This document shows positions 1 to 7,959 of a DNA stretch of 64,000 nucleotides, one piece after another; within the stretch, counting starts at the first letter, position 1, and each line of letters opens with the position of its first letter. Made by a program: the position numbers and the translations under genes. The DNA is taken from assembly GCF_016649425.1 (NCBI RefSeq), contig NZ_JADRCR010000008.1:62001-126000 (forward strand), in the 5' to 3' direction. This DNA comes from Limnobaculum allomyrinae. Its GTDB lineage: Bacteria > Pseudomonadota > Gammaproteobacteria > Enterobacterales > Enterobacteriaceae. The notes under the pieces were generated by a model. It saw only the letters and a program-made list of their open reading frames with translations. It made no database searches and was not told the origin of the DNA.

Positions 1-2
1 AA

Positions 3-197
3 GTTGTCTGGACCGATTTAGATACTGGAAAACAGTTTTATACCCGATGGGGATTATCGTTTAATGATGCGTATCCCAAAGAATTTGCGATAGAAAACCG
101 CTCTGTTATTTCAGATGATTATCAGTATATTATTCAGTCATTAAGAAAAATATTCCAAATATCTATCGATACCGGAAACTCAGTATATTGGTGCTGA
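3..197 (+). CDS. hypothetical protein, 3' end only
   Basis: An open frame runs in from the left edge and ends at TGA 195-197, giving the last 64 residues of a protein whose start lies outside the window. The fragment is rich in aromatic and acidic residues, has no membrane segment, and I do not recognise a family. It lies 78 bases upstream of the M15 peptidase gene on the same strand, so the two may be co-transcribed. A chance open frame cannot be excluded at this length. Confidence 0.4.
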   Translation, partial: VVWTDLDTGKQFYTRWGLSFNDAYPKEFAIENRSVISDDYQYIIQSLRKIFQISIDTGNSVYWC

Positions 198-275
198 TGT
201 TATTTTAACGGGTTATTACCTGCAAATAATTGGGCCGTAAGATGAGATTAATATTATTGGGTTAGAGGGTATTTT

Positions 276-983
276 ATGTGGAATGAACTGGAGTTGACCG
301 GCCGAACACGATCGCATGTTATTCAGCTAAATAACCCCCGCTTCGCTGTAAATAAAGATGTTTATCAACCATTTTGTGAGCTGCAAAATGCAGCCCAAAA
401 GGATGGCTTCACGCTATTTCCTTTTAGCGCATTCAGAGGGTTTGAGACTCAGCTTAAGATTTGGAATGGCAAATTCAATGGGCAAAAACCGTTATATGAT
501 ATTCACGGAAGGCCAAGAGATTATTCACAGCTCAATAATGAAGATGAAATCATTGACTGTATTTTAAACTGGTCTGCTCTACCGGGTGCCAGCCGGCACC
601 AGTGGGGAACCGAGATTGATGTGGTTGATTTAACCAAAGCACCAGAAAATTATCATGTTCAACTACTGCCACAGGAAACGGTAAAAGGTGGCGTATTTTA
701 TGATTTGCACCAGTGGCTGAATGAGAATATTGAAAAGTATGGCTTCTTCAGACCCTATGGGAAGTATCAGGGGGGAATGTACCCGGAACCCTGGCACTTA
801 AGTTATTGGCCGGTGGCAAACAAAATGCTGCAAAGCCTGACTGTGGACATGCTAGCGGATGCAATTAAAAGTGCGGATATGTCAGGTAAACAGCGGGTAT
901 TAGAGCGGTTGCCGGAGTTGTTTAAACATCATGTTCAGAATATTTGTTTGCCGGTGATGGGGTTGAACGAAGCTAAAACTTGA
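276..983 (+). CDS. M15 family D-Ala-D-Ala carboxypeptidase-like protein (VanY type)
   Basis: The 235-residue protein carries the M15 zinc peptidase signature: SRHQWGTEIDVVD (about residues 106-118, fitting SxHxxGxxxD) and EPWHLSY (about 170-176), which supplies the catalytic Glu and third zinc-binding His. These enzymes cut D,D- or L,D-peptide bonds in peptidoglycan stems. No clear signal peptide is visible, so export would need another route or the enzyme acts from inside. ATG 276 is preceded by a GAGGG ribosome site. The upstream fragment on the same strand may be its operon partner. Family assignment is secure; the biological role (wall remodelling, lysis, or a wall-targeting effector) is open. 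Confidence 0.8.
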   Translation: MWNELELTGRTRSHVIQLNNPRFAVNKDVYQPFCELQNAAQKDGFTLFPFSAFRGFETQLKIWNGKFNGQKPLYDIHGRPRDYSQLNNEDEIIDCILNWSALPGASRHQWGTEIDVVDLTKAPENYHVQLLPQETVKGGVFYDLHQWLNENIEKYGFFRPYGKYQGGMYPEPWHLSYWPVANKMLQSLTVDMLADAIKSADMSGKQRVLERLPELFKHHVQNICLPVMGLNEAKT

Positions 984-1059
984 TGGTAAATGCGGGAGTT
1001 AGTGTTAATTATTAACGGATATCTGGTTTTGACGTAAATAACGCTCTTCCCGCAAGTTT

Positions 1060-1269
1060 TTATATCTTCTGAATTGGCCCTGGATATTGAGCAACAAAAG
1101 TATCTGTAGTTAACAGAGTGATACCTTCGATAGTTGCCTGAGCAACCAACATACGATCAAAAGGATCTTTATGTATTGGTGGTAAGCTATCAATAGCAAC
1201 AGCATGTTCGCTGGCAATTGGTAGCTCACTATAACCATAGTCCAGTAATCCTCTTCTTACGCCATCTGA
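1060..1269 (-). pseudogene. C-terminal remnant of a VapC-like PIN-domain toxin
   Basis: Reverse-strand reading from a stop at 1270-1272 down to TAA 1060-1062 gives about 69 residues that match the C-terminal half of VapC-type PIN toxins. Seen are ELPIASEHA, PPIHKDPFDRMLVAQA and LLTTDTFVAQYPGP, which include the conserved acidic residues of this half. The N-terminal half with the first catalytic Asp (usually a LLDTHxLLW motif) is absent. No antitoxin gene is adjacent. The fragment overlaps the 3' end of yhhJ by a few bases, so the break coincides with the junction to the neighbouring ABC operon. It should be non-functional. Confidence 0.7.
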
Positions 1270-2381
1270 CTAATCGTCCTCCTGAACCGCGCTAGCGAAG
1301 TCGCAAACAACACACAGCCAATCACAAACAGTGCCAAAAACGATGTCCACACCACATCAATTCCCGCCCCGCGGAACAGAATTCCCTGACCCAGTTCAAC
1401 AAAGTGAGTGGTGGGTGCCAGTAACATAATGTCCTGCACAAACTCCGGCATACTCTCCCGCGGCGTACTGCCTCCCGATAACATCTGTAACGGCAACAGA
1501 ACCAGAATCAGCAACATACCAAACTGCGGCATACTGCGCGCCAGCGTGGCTAAAAATATCCCCATGGCGGTGGTGGCAAACAGGTGTAACGCTGCGCCGG
1601 TAATAAACAGAAAGATCGAACCTTCAATAGGGACATTTAACGCGCCGCGTACAATAAAAATCAACGAAAGGGTAGAGGCAACCAACACTACCAGCCCCAT
1701 CGACCAGACCTTAGCCAGCATAATTTCCGTTGGGGTAACCGGCATAACCAACAGATGCTCAATGGTGCCATGCTCCCGCTCGCGAATCAGCGCTGCGCCA
1801 GTCAGAATAATCGACAGCATGGTAATGTTATTGATGATTTCGGTTAAGGCACCAAACCAGGATTGAGTCAGGTTTTGATTAAAACGCACCCGCAGCGCCA
1901 GATCTACCGGAGGAATCGCCGTGTCACGATAGCGCTGTACAAAAGCAGTGGCTTCATCCATCACGATTTGCTGAATATAGGCGTTGCCGGTAAATGCCTG
2001 GCTCATGCGAGTTGCGTCTACGTTGAGCTGTATGGCTGGTGACCTGCCTGCCAGCACGTCACTTTGGAAGTTTGGCGGAATATTCAGTACAAAGGTGTAA
2101 TCGCCGGAATCCATTCCCGGGTCTACCTGATTCAGTGAAATCTTCTTCGGTGTGACAAACTGTGGTGGATAGAACGCTGAGCTAATACGCAGAGAAAGCG
2201 GGGAGTCATCCTCATCAACGATAGCAATCGTCGCTTTATACAGCGATTCAGGAATGGCGCTGGCTGCCGTATAGATAGAAACCGTAAAGGTAAAGGCGAT
2301 AAGCACCAGCATGGCAGGGTCTCTGATCAGGCTCCAGAGCTCTTTGACCCCTAAACGATAGATATTCGATAGCTGTTGCAT
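1257..2381 (-). CDS. yhhJ: ABC-2 type transport permease YhhJ
   Basis: The 374-residue inner-membrane protein has the ABC-2 permease layout: one N-terminal membrane segment (about 18-40), a large periplasmic loop, then about five membrane segments from residue 180 onward. The EREHGTIEHLLVMPVTPTEI stretch before the second helix is typical of ABC-2 exporters. Length matches E. coli YhhJ (about 375). It is the last gene of the yhiI-rbbA-yhhJ operon and starts two bases after the rbbA stop. This gene looks intact although its ATPase (rbbA) and fusion protein (yhiI) partners are damaged, so the exporter probably no longer works as in E. coli. Confidence 0.85.
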   Translation of the reverse strand: MQQLSNIYRLGVKELWSLIRDPAMLVLIAFTFTVSIYTAASAIPESLYKATIAIVDEDDSPLSLRISSAFYPPQFVTPKKISLNQVDPGMDSGDYTFVLNIPPNFQSDVLAGRSPAIQLNVDATRMSQAFTGNAYIQQIVMDEATAFVQRYRDTAIPPVDLALRVRFNQNLTQSWFGALTEIINNITMLSIILTGAALIREREHGTIEHLLVMPVTPTEIMLAKVWSMGLVVLVASTLSLIFIVRGALNVPIEGSIFLFITGAALHLFATTAMGIFLATLARSMPQFGMLLILVLLPLQMLSGGSTPRESMPEFVQDIMLLAPTTHFVELGQGILFRGAGIDVVWTSFLALFVIGCVLFATSLARFRRTISQMA

Positions 2382-2383
2382 AG

Positions 2384-3902
2384 TTAAGTGTCCTGTTTTT
2401 TCAGTAGTAAAACGGTTAAAACAAGAATCACGGGTACGGTTATCAGCAGCATATATACCGCACTGTAGAGATCGGAGAAATCCAGCGCCTTACAAAATAC
2501 GCCCCGGAAAATAATCAACATATGGGTGGTTGGATAAATTTGACCGATCACCTGACCGCCACCTTCCAGTGAGGAGACTGGATTAATCATGCCTGAAAAC
2601 TGAATAGCGGGTAGCAGGGTAGCTATCATGGTAGTGAACATGGCGGCTATCTGGCTGCGGGTAAACGTGGAGGCCAGTAACCCCATACCGGTACAGATAA
2701 TACAGTAGATAAAGGTTGCCACGGTCAGAAGGGTGAAACTGCCGGTAATAGGAATATCAAACAGAGTGACTGCCACCAAGGCCATCAGGAAGTAGTTCAC
2801 CATTGCCAGCAATATGTAAGGAATTTGCTTACCAATCAGAAACTCAGTGCGGGTTACGGGTGTGACATACAGATTGATAATCGAGCCCAGCTCTTTTTCC
2901 CGTACTACTGCCAGTGCGGTTAACATCGCTGGCAGGCAGCAAACCGGTTAGCATTTTCATGGTGGTGGATTTACCACAGCCGTTTGAGCCTAAAAAACCG
3001 AATATTTCACCGCGTTGAATGCGAAAGTTTACATGGTCAACGGCAACGAAATCACCAAAACGCATGGTGAGATCCTGCGCCTCAATAGCAATCTCTGTTT
3101 TATCATCGGTTGATAACGGGGTAATTTCTACCGGCACATGGTTACGACGTTTCTCTTCGGGTAACAGATAAATAAAGGCTGCTTCCAGTGAATCGGTTTG
3201 GGTTTGTTCCAGAAGTTGAGCCGGGGTATCGGTTTTCAGAATTTTTCCGTCATCCATAGCGACCAGCCAGTCGAAGCGCTGGGCTTCGTCCATATAGGCG
3301 GTAGCGACGATAACGCTCATACCGGGCTGTTCGCTTCTTACTCTATCGATGAGATCCCAGAACTGAGAACGAGCCAGCGGGTCTACGCCGGTAGTGGGCT
3401 CATCCAGAATCAACAGGTCTGGGTCGTGAATCAGGGAGCAGCAAAGCCCCAGTTTTTGTTTCATACCGCCAGAAAGTTTACCCGCCGGTCGATTAAGGAA
3501 AGGGTAGAGACCGGTACTATAGGTGAGTTGATCGATACGGCGACGGCGTTCAGCGGCATTGTGGCCAAACAGACGAGCAAAGAATTGCAGGTTCTCTTCC
3601 ACCGAGAGCGTTGGATATAAATTCTTGCCCAACCCTTGAGGCATATAGGCGATGCGCGGGCAAACCGATTCCCGATGCTGTTTGCTGCGCATATCGCCAC
3701 TCAGTACGTTGATCTCCCCATCCTGAATGGCTCTGGCTCCGGATACCAAAGAAAGCAGGCTGGATTTGCCCACGCCATCCGGGCCAATAAGGCCAACCAT
3801 ACAGCCAGCCGGGATTTCCAGCGAGATATTATCCAGCGCCAGCGTCTTACCGTAATGTAAGCTGACTTGTGTCAGTCGTACTACCGGTTGTTGCTGTTTC
3901 AT
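2384..3902 (-). pseudogene. rbbA: rbbA, ribosome-associated ATPase/ABC fusion, internally deleted and frameshifted
   Basis: RbbA is normally one protein of about 900 residues: two ABC ATPase domains followed by an ABC-2 permease domain. Here the first 333 or so residues are present (3902 down to about 2930): a full first ATPase domain with [17 protein letters not shown] and [11 protein letters not shown], then the start of the second with [21 protein letters not shown]. The frame then jumps to the permease domain (2926-2384, from [19 protein letters not shown]). The remainder of the second ATPase and the start of the permease, roughly 390 residues, are missing, and the joined parts are out of frame. 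ATG 3900-3902 overlaps the original yhiI stop. The two halves could at most be made as separate proteins. Confidence 0.85.
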
Positions 3903-4975
3903 GGTGAGACATTCACTGTCAGATTTTCAGGCCATTGTTCACCGGCATCCAGTTTGACTCAGGCCACACCCGGCAAACCGGTTTTTACCAGTTCGATATA
4001 TTTTTGCAGAAGTTGCTTATCTATTTGCGCTTTTACCCGGAACATCAATTTTTGTCGTTCGCTGGCGGTTTCAACCGTTTTAGGAGTGAACTGGGCGGTG
4101 CTGGCAACAAAGGATATTTTGGCCGGAATAACATAATTGGGGGCGGCATCCAGGATGACCCGAACTTCGCCTCCGATAGACACTTTTCCCACCGCAGTTT
4201 CCGGCAGAAAAAAGGTCATATACACATCGGACAGATCCACCATGTTCAGTACTTTGCCACCGGCACCCAGAACTTCCCCGGGTTGTGCGATACGGTATTG
4301 AACCCGGCCATCGCGAGGAGCAATCAGCTGGCTGTCGATAATGTCAGCCTGAACCCGATCGATGGTAGCCTGTGCTGCCTGTACGGTTGATGCTGCTCCC
4401 ACTGCCTGTGCTTTAGCGGCTTCGACGGCAGCTTCCGCTGAAGCAACCTGCGCTTTACTTGCCATCAGTGCCGCCTGAGAGCTTTTCATGCTGGCTCTGT
4501 CGTCATCGAGCTGTTGGAATGATAAAGCTCGTGATTTTGCCAGCACTTCTGAACGAGCCAGACGGCGCTGGGCAGCGTCCAGTTCACTTTCTCTTTGGGC
4601 TACGGTGGCTTTGGCTGCCAGTACATCACTTTCCTGTAGCTTTATTTGCGCCTGAGCACTCTTTTCTGCATGAACTGCCTGATGATATTGCGCCGTTGCT
4701 TCTGCTCGTTGAGCTTCCAGTACCTGTATTTGCATATGGGCAAGAATTTGCCCGCTACGCACAAAGTCACCTTCATTAACCAGAATGTCATCTATTCTCC
4801 CGGCCAGCTTGGATGAAATATCAATTTCGGTGGCTTCCAGTCGGCCATTGCCGCTGACAAAACCGTCTCCGGGGCCGTTATCCTGCAGGCGAGTCCAGGT
4901 GTAAACCGAGACCGCAATCACAGCAAGAGCAAGTAGAGTGTAAATGACTTTTTTATTGGTGAAGGCAAGTTTCAT
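3899..4975 (-). pseudogene. yhiI: yhiI, HlyD-family membrane fusion protein with premature TGA
   Basis: A periplasmic adaptor for the RbbA/YhhJ exporter: N-terminal membrane anchor (about residues 9-27), a biotinyl-lipoyl half-motif (GNGRLEATEIDISSKLAGRI), a long alanine-rich coiled coil (about 85-215) and the beta-barrel region. The frame ends at TGA 3959-3961 after LVKTGLPGVA. In YhiI relatives the next residue is Trp, and translation beyond the TGA continues the family C terminus for 19 codons to a second TGA at 3899-3901, which overlaps the rbbA ATG. So a TGG to TGA change most likely trims about 20 residues. The 338-residue product may still fold; loss of function is probable rather than certain. 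Confidence 0.8.
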
Positions 4976-5455
4976 GGTGTAGAACTCCCTCTAGAGTAGG
5001 CAAAGGCCGTTCAGCTGGCTTAGTCCGATAGTACAATGATTGACGGAGTGAATATCCAACGTGTTTCAAATTATTTGAATTTGTTTATTGTTTTGTGATT
5101 GATTAATTGACAGGTAATGAATTTTTATTAGTGGTTTTTTTAGTGAAAGCGTTTGTTTAAGGGCTGGGTTATACCGCCTGTTAGTTTGTAAGGGGATTGA
5201 TAATATGCCGAATGGACTTTTTCTGAGATATTATTGATATTGAAAATATATTGAACGACTAAAGGGGCAACGGAACGGCTAAGCCAGAATATCAAATTAG
5301 TTTCCGATGTAGTGTATTGCTTCCCAGAAGTGCAAATATTACCTGCTACATCGGGTATTAATTCTATTATCCAGTTCCGAATTTATTTATTATTAAACCT
5401 GCTGATGGCGTTTACTCCACCATTATTCCCCAAACTTATTCAGGAAAATTGCGAA
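4976..5455. other. intergenic region, yhiI/pspE divergent spacer
   Basis: This AT-rich spacer holds the promoters of two divergent units. I see no convincing gene in it. A 9-bp inverted repeat, CCGATGTAG (5304-5312) and CTACATCGG (5346-5354), flanks a smaller one (TTGC...GCAA) in the likely pspE leader and could form an RNA hairpin upstream of pspE. The pspE frame is open to about 5312, but that extension lacks signal-peptide features and is probably leader. Confidence 0.4.
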
Positions 5456-5779
5456 ATGTTCAAACGTTGCTTAATGACAATCATGCTGATAATCTCCCCC
5501 TTGGTAATGGCAGGAGAGCACTGGATTGATGTACGAATAGCGGAACAGTATCAGGCTGAACATATTAAAGGTGCTATCAATATTCCATTGGGACAGCTTA
5601 AAGAACAGATCGCCAGCCAAATCAGTAATAAGGATGATACGCTGCATCTTTATTGCAACTCGGGCCGTCAGTCAGGAATGGCAAAACAGCTGCTTGAGGA
5701 GATGGGTTATACCCAAGTGCAGGACGAAGGGGGAATCAATGGAATTGACCTTCCAAAAGAGAATCAGCACGGCAGTTGA
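5456..5779 (+). CDS. pspE: periplasmic thiosulfate sulfurtransferase PspE (rhodanese)
   Basis: A single-domain rhodanese of 107 residues transferring sulfane sulfur from thiosulfate to cyanide or other acceptors in the periplasm. The start at 5456 gives a standard signal peptide (MFKRCLMTIMLIISPLVMAG) and follows an AGGAAAA ribosome site. The active-site loop LYCNSGRQSG with its catalytic Cys, and the WIDVR and GAINIPL motifs, match E. coli PspE. It stands alone, without the pspABCD genes. The frame extends 48 codons upstream, but those residues would bury the signal peptide, so the downstream ATG is preferred. Confidence 0.85.
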   Translation: MFKRCLMTIMLIISPLVMAGEHWIDVRIAEQYQAEHIKGAINIPLGQLKEQIASQISNKDDTLHLYCNSGRQSGMAKQLLEEMGYTQVQDEGGINGIDLPKENQHGS

Positions 5780-6001
5780 TAACGATCTGCCAGATACCAC
5801 GGTTTTTTCATCAGGCATCAGATTGATTATTTTAAAATGATGACTGAGCTGATACAGATACGAGTTTTTTATTATAATTTGAACAGCAATATCGATATCT
5901 TAATTTAATTAAATTAGTATGTTATATCAAAGTCAGACAAAGTAATCTTAACTGTAACTATATTATGTTTAATGATTGCGTTTGATTATTTTTAATCGCC
6001 T

Positions 6002-6064
6002 CATGCATATTCTGGTTATGTCGTTCAGTGATGACGGCATAGCCAGAATATGCATGGGGTTTTT
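6002..6064 (+). terminator. long hairpin terminator
   Basis: Arms CATGCATATTCTGGTTATG (6002-6020) and CATAGCCAGAATATGCATG (6038-6056) pair over 19 positions with one mismatch, enclosing an 17-base loop, and a GGGGTTTTTG tract follows. It fits a rho-independent terminator for pspE, although it lies about 220 bases past its stop. Confidence 0.65.
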
Positions 6065-6148
6065 GTTTATTAAAACCAGACAAAGGCTTAAATCAGTTAA
6101 AAATACAGATAAGTAGCGCCTGTAATATAGATAAATATGGAATAGAAA

Positions 6149-6472
6149 ATGAAAGCGATAAAAATCTTTTTAATGATCGGCGCGCTATTATGCAGTGCCG
6201 GGGCAATGGCAACGTCTGTTGAACAAAGCTGTCTGAATTACGGTAAAAAGGTGATGAGGGATAATCCGGATATGCTGGCTTTATTAAAGCAAGCCAACAT
6301 TGAACCATCGAGCGTTATGATTGAGCGCTTTGACGGTAAAGTGGGCAAACAGTCTGTCAGTACCGAAGTAACCGCCAAAATTAACAGCGCGCAAGAAAAA
6401 TTGGGAACCATTTTCTGTCTGGTAAACAATGATTCGCCATTGTATTTCCATTATTTTTCGGTTGAAGAATAA
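6149..6472 (+). CDS. small secreted hypothetical protein
   Basis: A 107-residue protein with a clear signal peptide (MKAIKIFLMIGALLCSAGAMA, cut after AMA), so it is probably periplasmic. The mature part is about 86 residues with two cysteines (QSCLNYG and TIFCLVN) that could form a disulfide. I do not recognise a family. The gene stands between two terminators and so is probably a single-gene transcript. Confidence 0.7.
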   Translation: MKAIKIFLMIGALLCSAGAMATSVEQSCLNYGKKVMRDNPDMLALLKQANIEPSSVMIERFDGKVGKQSVSTEVTAKINSAQEKLGTIFCLVNNDSPLYFHYFSVEE

Positions 6473-6498
6473 TCCGGATTTATTTACTTAAGAAACTG

Positions 6499-6537
6499 TG
6501 ACTCACTCAAACAGGCGTTGAGTGAGTCATATTTTTA
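6499..6537. terminator. bidirectional terminator
   Basis: Perfect 12-bp arms TGACTCACTCAA (6499-6510) and TTGAGTGAGTCA (6518-6529) are followed by TATTTTTAT. It lies between the convergent secreted-protein gene and the lipoprotein gene and can serve both. Confidence 0.75.
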
Positions 6538-6558
6538 TCGATAGCTATTGGTAAACGA

Positions 6559-6927
6559 TTACTTCTCGATTAACTGCTGCCAGCTGTTTTTTAGCTGTTC
6601 TGCATTAGGTACGCTGTTACAACTGGCTGGGAATTCTTTATTGGTTTTAGCGATATCGGCAATTTTTTCAGGCTGACACAGCTCATCCTGACCTTTGGCA
6701 AAACCCTGTAAATAAGAGGTGCGATTAATTTCCGCTTCGCCATACCATTCGGACAATACCGTATTGTCTTTAACGTCATTACCTGTGATGGCTTCATAGT
6801 GACCGATTTCAAACCATTTTGATGGTGGCCCACTGTTATCTGCATTGCCCGGCATATCATCAGGAGAGCTGGAACAACCGCTAATAAACAGCAGAGTACA
6901 AAATATCGTTATCATATGTTTCATCAC
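6559..6927 (-). CDS. small lipoprotein, DUF2799-like
   Basis: A 122-residue protein with a lipoprotein signal (MMKHMITIFCTLLFISGC, lipobox ISGC, acylated Cys18), so it is membrane-anchored from the periplasmic side. The mature part contains W-Y-G-E and YLQGFAKGQDELCQPE, a pattern of spaced Gly, Tyr and Cys like that of DUF2799 lipoproteins. That match is from memory and moderate. Function is unknown. It follows the LytTR regulator on the same strand with a gap of about 70 bases. Confidence 0.65.
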   Translation of the reverse strand: MMKHMITIFCTLLFISGCSSSPDDMPGNADNSGPPSKWFEIGHYEAITGNDVKDNTVLSEWYGEAEINRTSYLQGFAKGQDELCQPEKIADIAKTNKEFPASCNSVPNAEQLKNSWQQLIEK

Positions 6928-6997
6928 ATTGCCTTTGTCTTAAAGTTCCTGCGCATCATATCAGGGTTGGGCGCGATATTGAAAACCTTACCCGGGG

Positions 6998-7714
6998 CTA
7001 TGACAAGCCCAGTTGTTCTTTGAGTGGTTTCAGGTAACGTCGGCTGACGGGAATGTGTTTTCCTGAACGAGTGATAACTTCAGCAGAGCCATTCTCTAAT
7101 AGCTGAATTTCACCAACCTGATCGAGATTGATCAGATATTGACGATGGCAGCGGGTGAAAGAGGTTTTTTCTTCTAAAATTTTTAGTGTAAGTTGGGTAT
7201 ATCCACTTTGCGTCATACCAACAACATGAACACCGCTAAGTTCAGAGCTTAAATATTCCACTTCTTCCAGACGAAGTAAAAAGATGCGGTTGTGTCCGTA
7301 GCAAGGAATATGTTTTAAGGCCGTGTCGGCGATTAACTGTAAATTATTATTTACGGTCTTGGCATTCTTTAAACGAAAAATAGTCTTGGTGAGGCGCTGA
7401 AGATCGACCGGTTTTAACAGGTAGTCAAAAGCGTGTTGCTCAAACGCTTTTATTGCATATTCATCATAGGCAGTGACAAAAACGATATGGGGCATGTTGG
7501 CAGGATCGAGCATTGCCGCCATCTCCAAACCGTTAATTTTGGGCATTTGAATATCAAGAAAAACCACGTCCGGCTGTAAACGATGGATGGTTTGAATAGC
7601 CTCTAAAGCATTGCTGCACTCACCAATGACGGTGAGGTCGTCTACTTCTGAGAGTAGCTCAGCCAGCTCTTCCCGGGCTGGTTGTTCATCGTCAACAATA
7701 ATTGCTCTAAGCAT
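6998..7714 (-). CDS. btsR: LytTR-family response regulator, BtsR (YehT)-like
   Basis: The 238-residue regulator has an N-terminal receiver domain (DDE at 8-10, phospho-acceptor Asp in VFLDIQMP about 55, TAYDEYAIKAFEQHAFDYLLKP to about 103) and a C-terminal LytTR DNA-binding domain (FTRCHRQYLINLDQV, PVSRRYLKPLKEQLG). It matches E. coli BtsR/YehT along its length. BtsR normally pairs with the pyruvate-sensing kinase BtsS, encoded beside it; no kinase gene is next to it here. The partner must lie elsewhere or be absent. Confidence 0.8.
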   Translation of the reverse strand: MLRAIIVDDEQPAREELAELLSEVDDLTVIGECSNALEAIQTIHRLQPDVVFLDIQMPKINGLEMAAMLDPANMPHIVFVTAYDEYAIKAFEQHAFDYLLKPVDLQRLTKTIFRLKNAKTVNNNLQLIADTALKHIPCYGHNRIFLLRLEEVEYLSSELSGVHVVGMTQSGYTQLTLKILEEKTSFTRCHRQYLINLDQVGEIQLLENGSAEVITRSGKHIPVSRRYLKPLKEQLGLS

Positions 7715-7841
7715 AAAACCTCCATTGATTTCCTCTAGTTTAACATGACGGAGGTTATCTGCGAATTCTCGTCATTGAAGACAGTATTTTTCGGCGTGAT
7801 TTTTGGTTTTTTTTTGCAAGAATTGATAAGTTGAAAAATAG

Positions 7842-7881
7842 AGTAAAAATATGTTTACAAAATTGGATTTAAAAGTTTACA
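7842..7881 (+). promoter_or_regulatory. two TyrR boxes upstream of aroF
   Basis: AGTAAA-N6-TTTACA at 7842-7859 is close to the TyrR consensus TGTAAA-N6-TTTACA. A weaker box, TGGATT-N6-TTTACA, follows at 7864-7881, with centres 22 bases apart. Paired strong and weak boxes over the promoter are the arrangement by which TyrR with tyrosine represses aroF in E. coli. Confidence 0.75.
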
Positions 7882-7959
7882 CTCGGTTTTGTGCTATTCT
7901 ATTTTTATCACTATCTGGTGTTTTTGCCGCTAACAGGAGCGGTGATTTAAGGAACTATT

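Noticed and set aside
5312-5455. N-terminal extension of pspE by 48 codons
   Set aside because: It would place a signal peptide inside the protein; ATG 5456 has a ribosome site and gives the family length.
7876-7903. Sigma-70 promoter boxes for aroF
   Set aside because: TTTACA could serve as -35, but no well-spaced -10 box is convincing, so only the TyrR boxes are reported.
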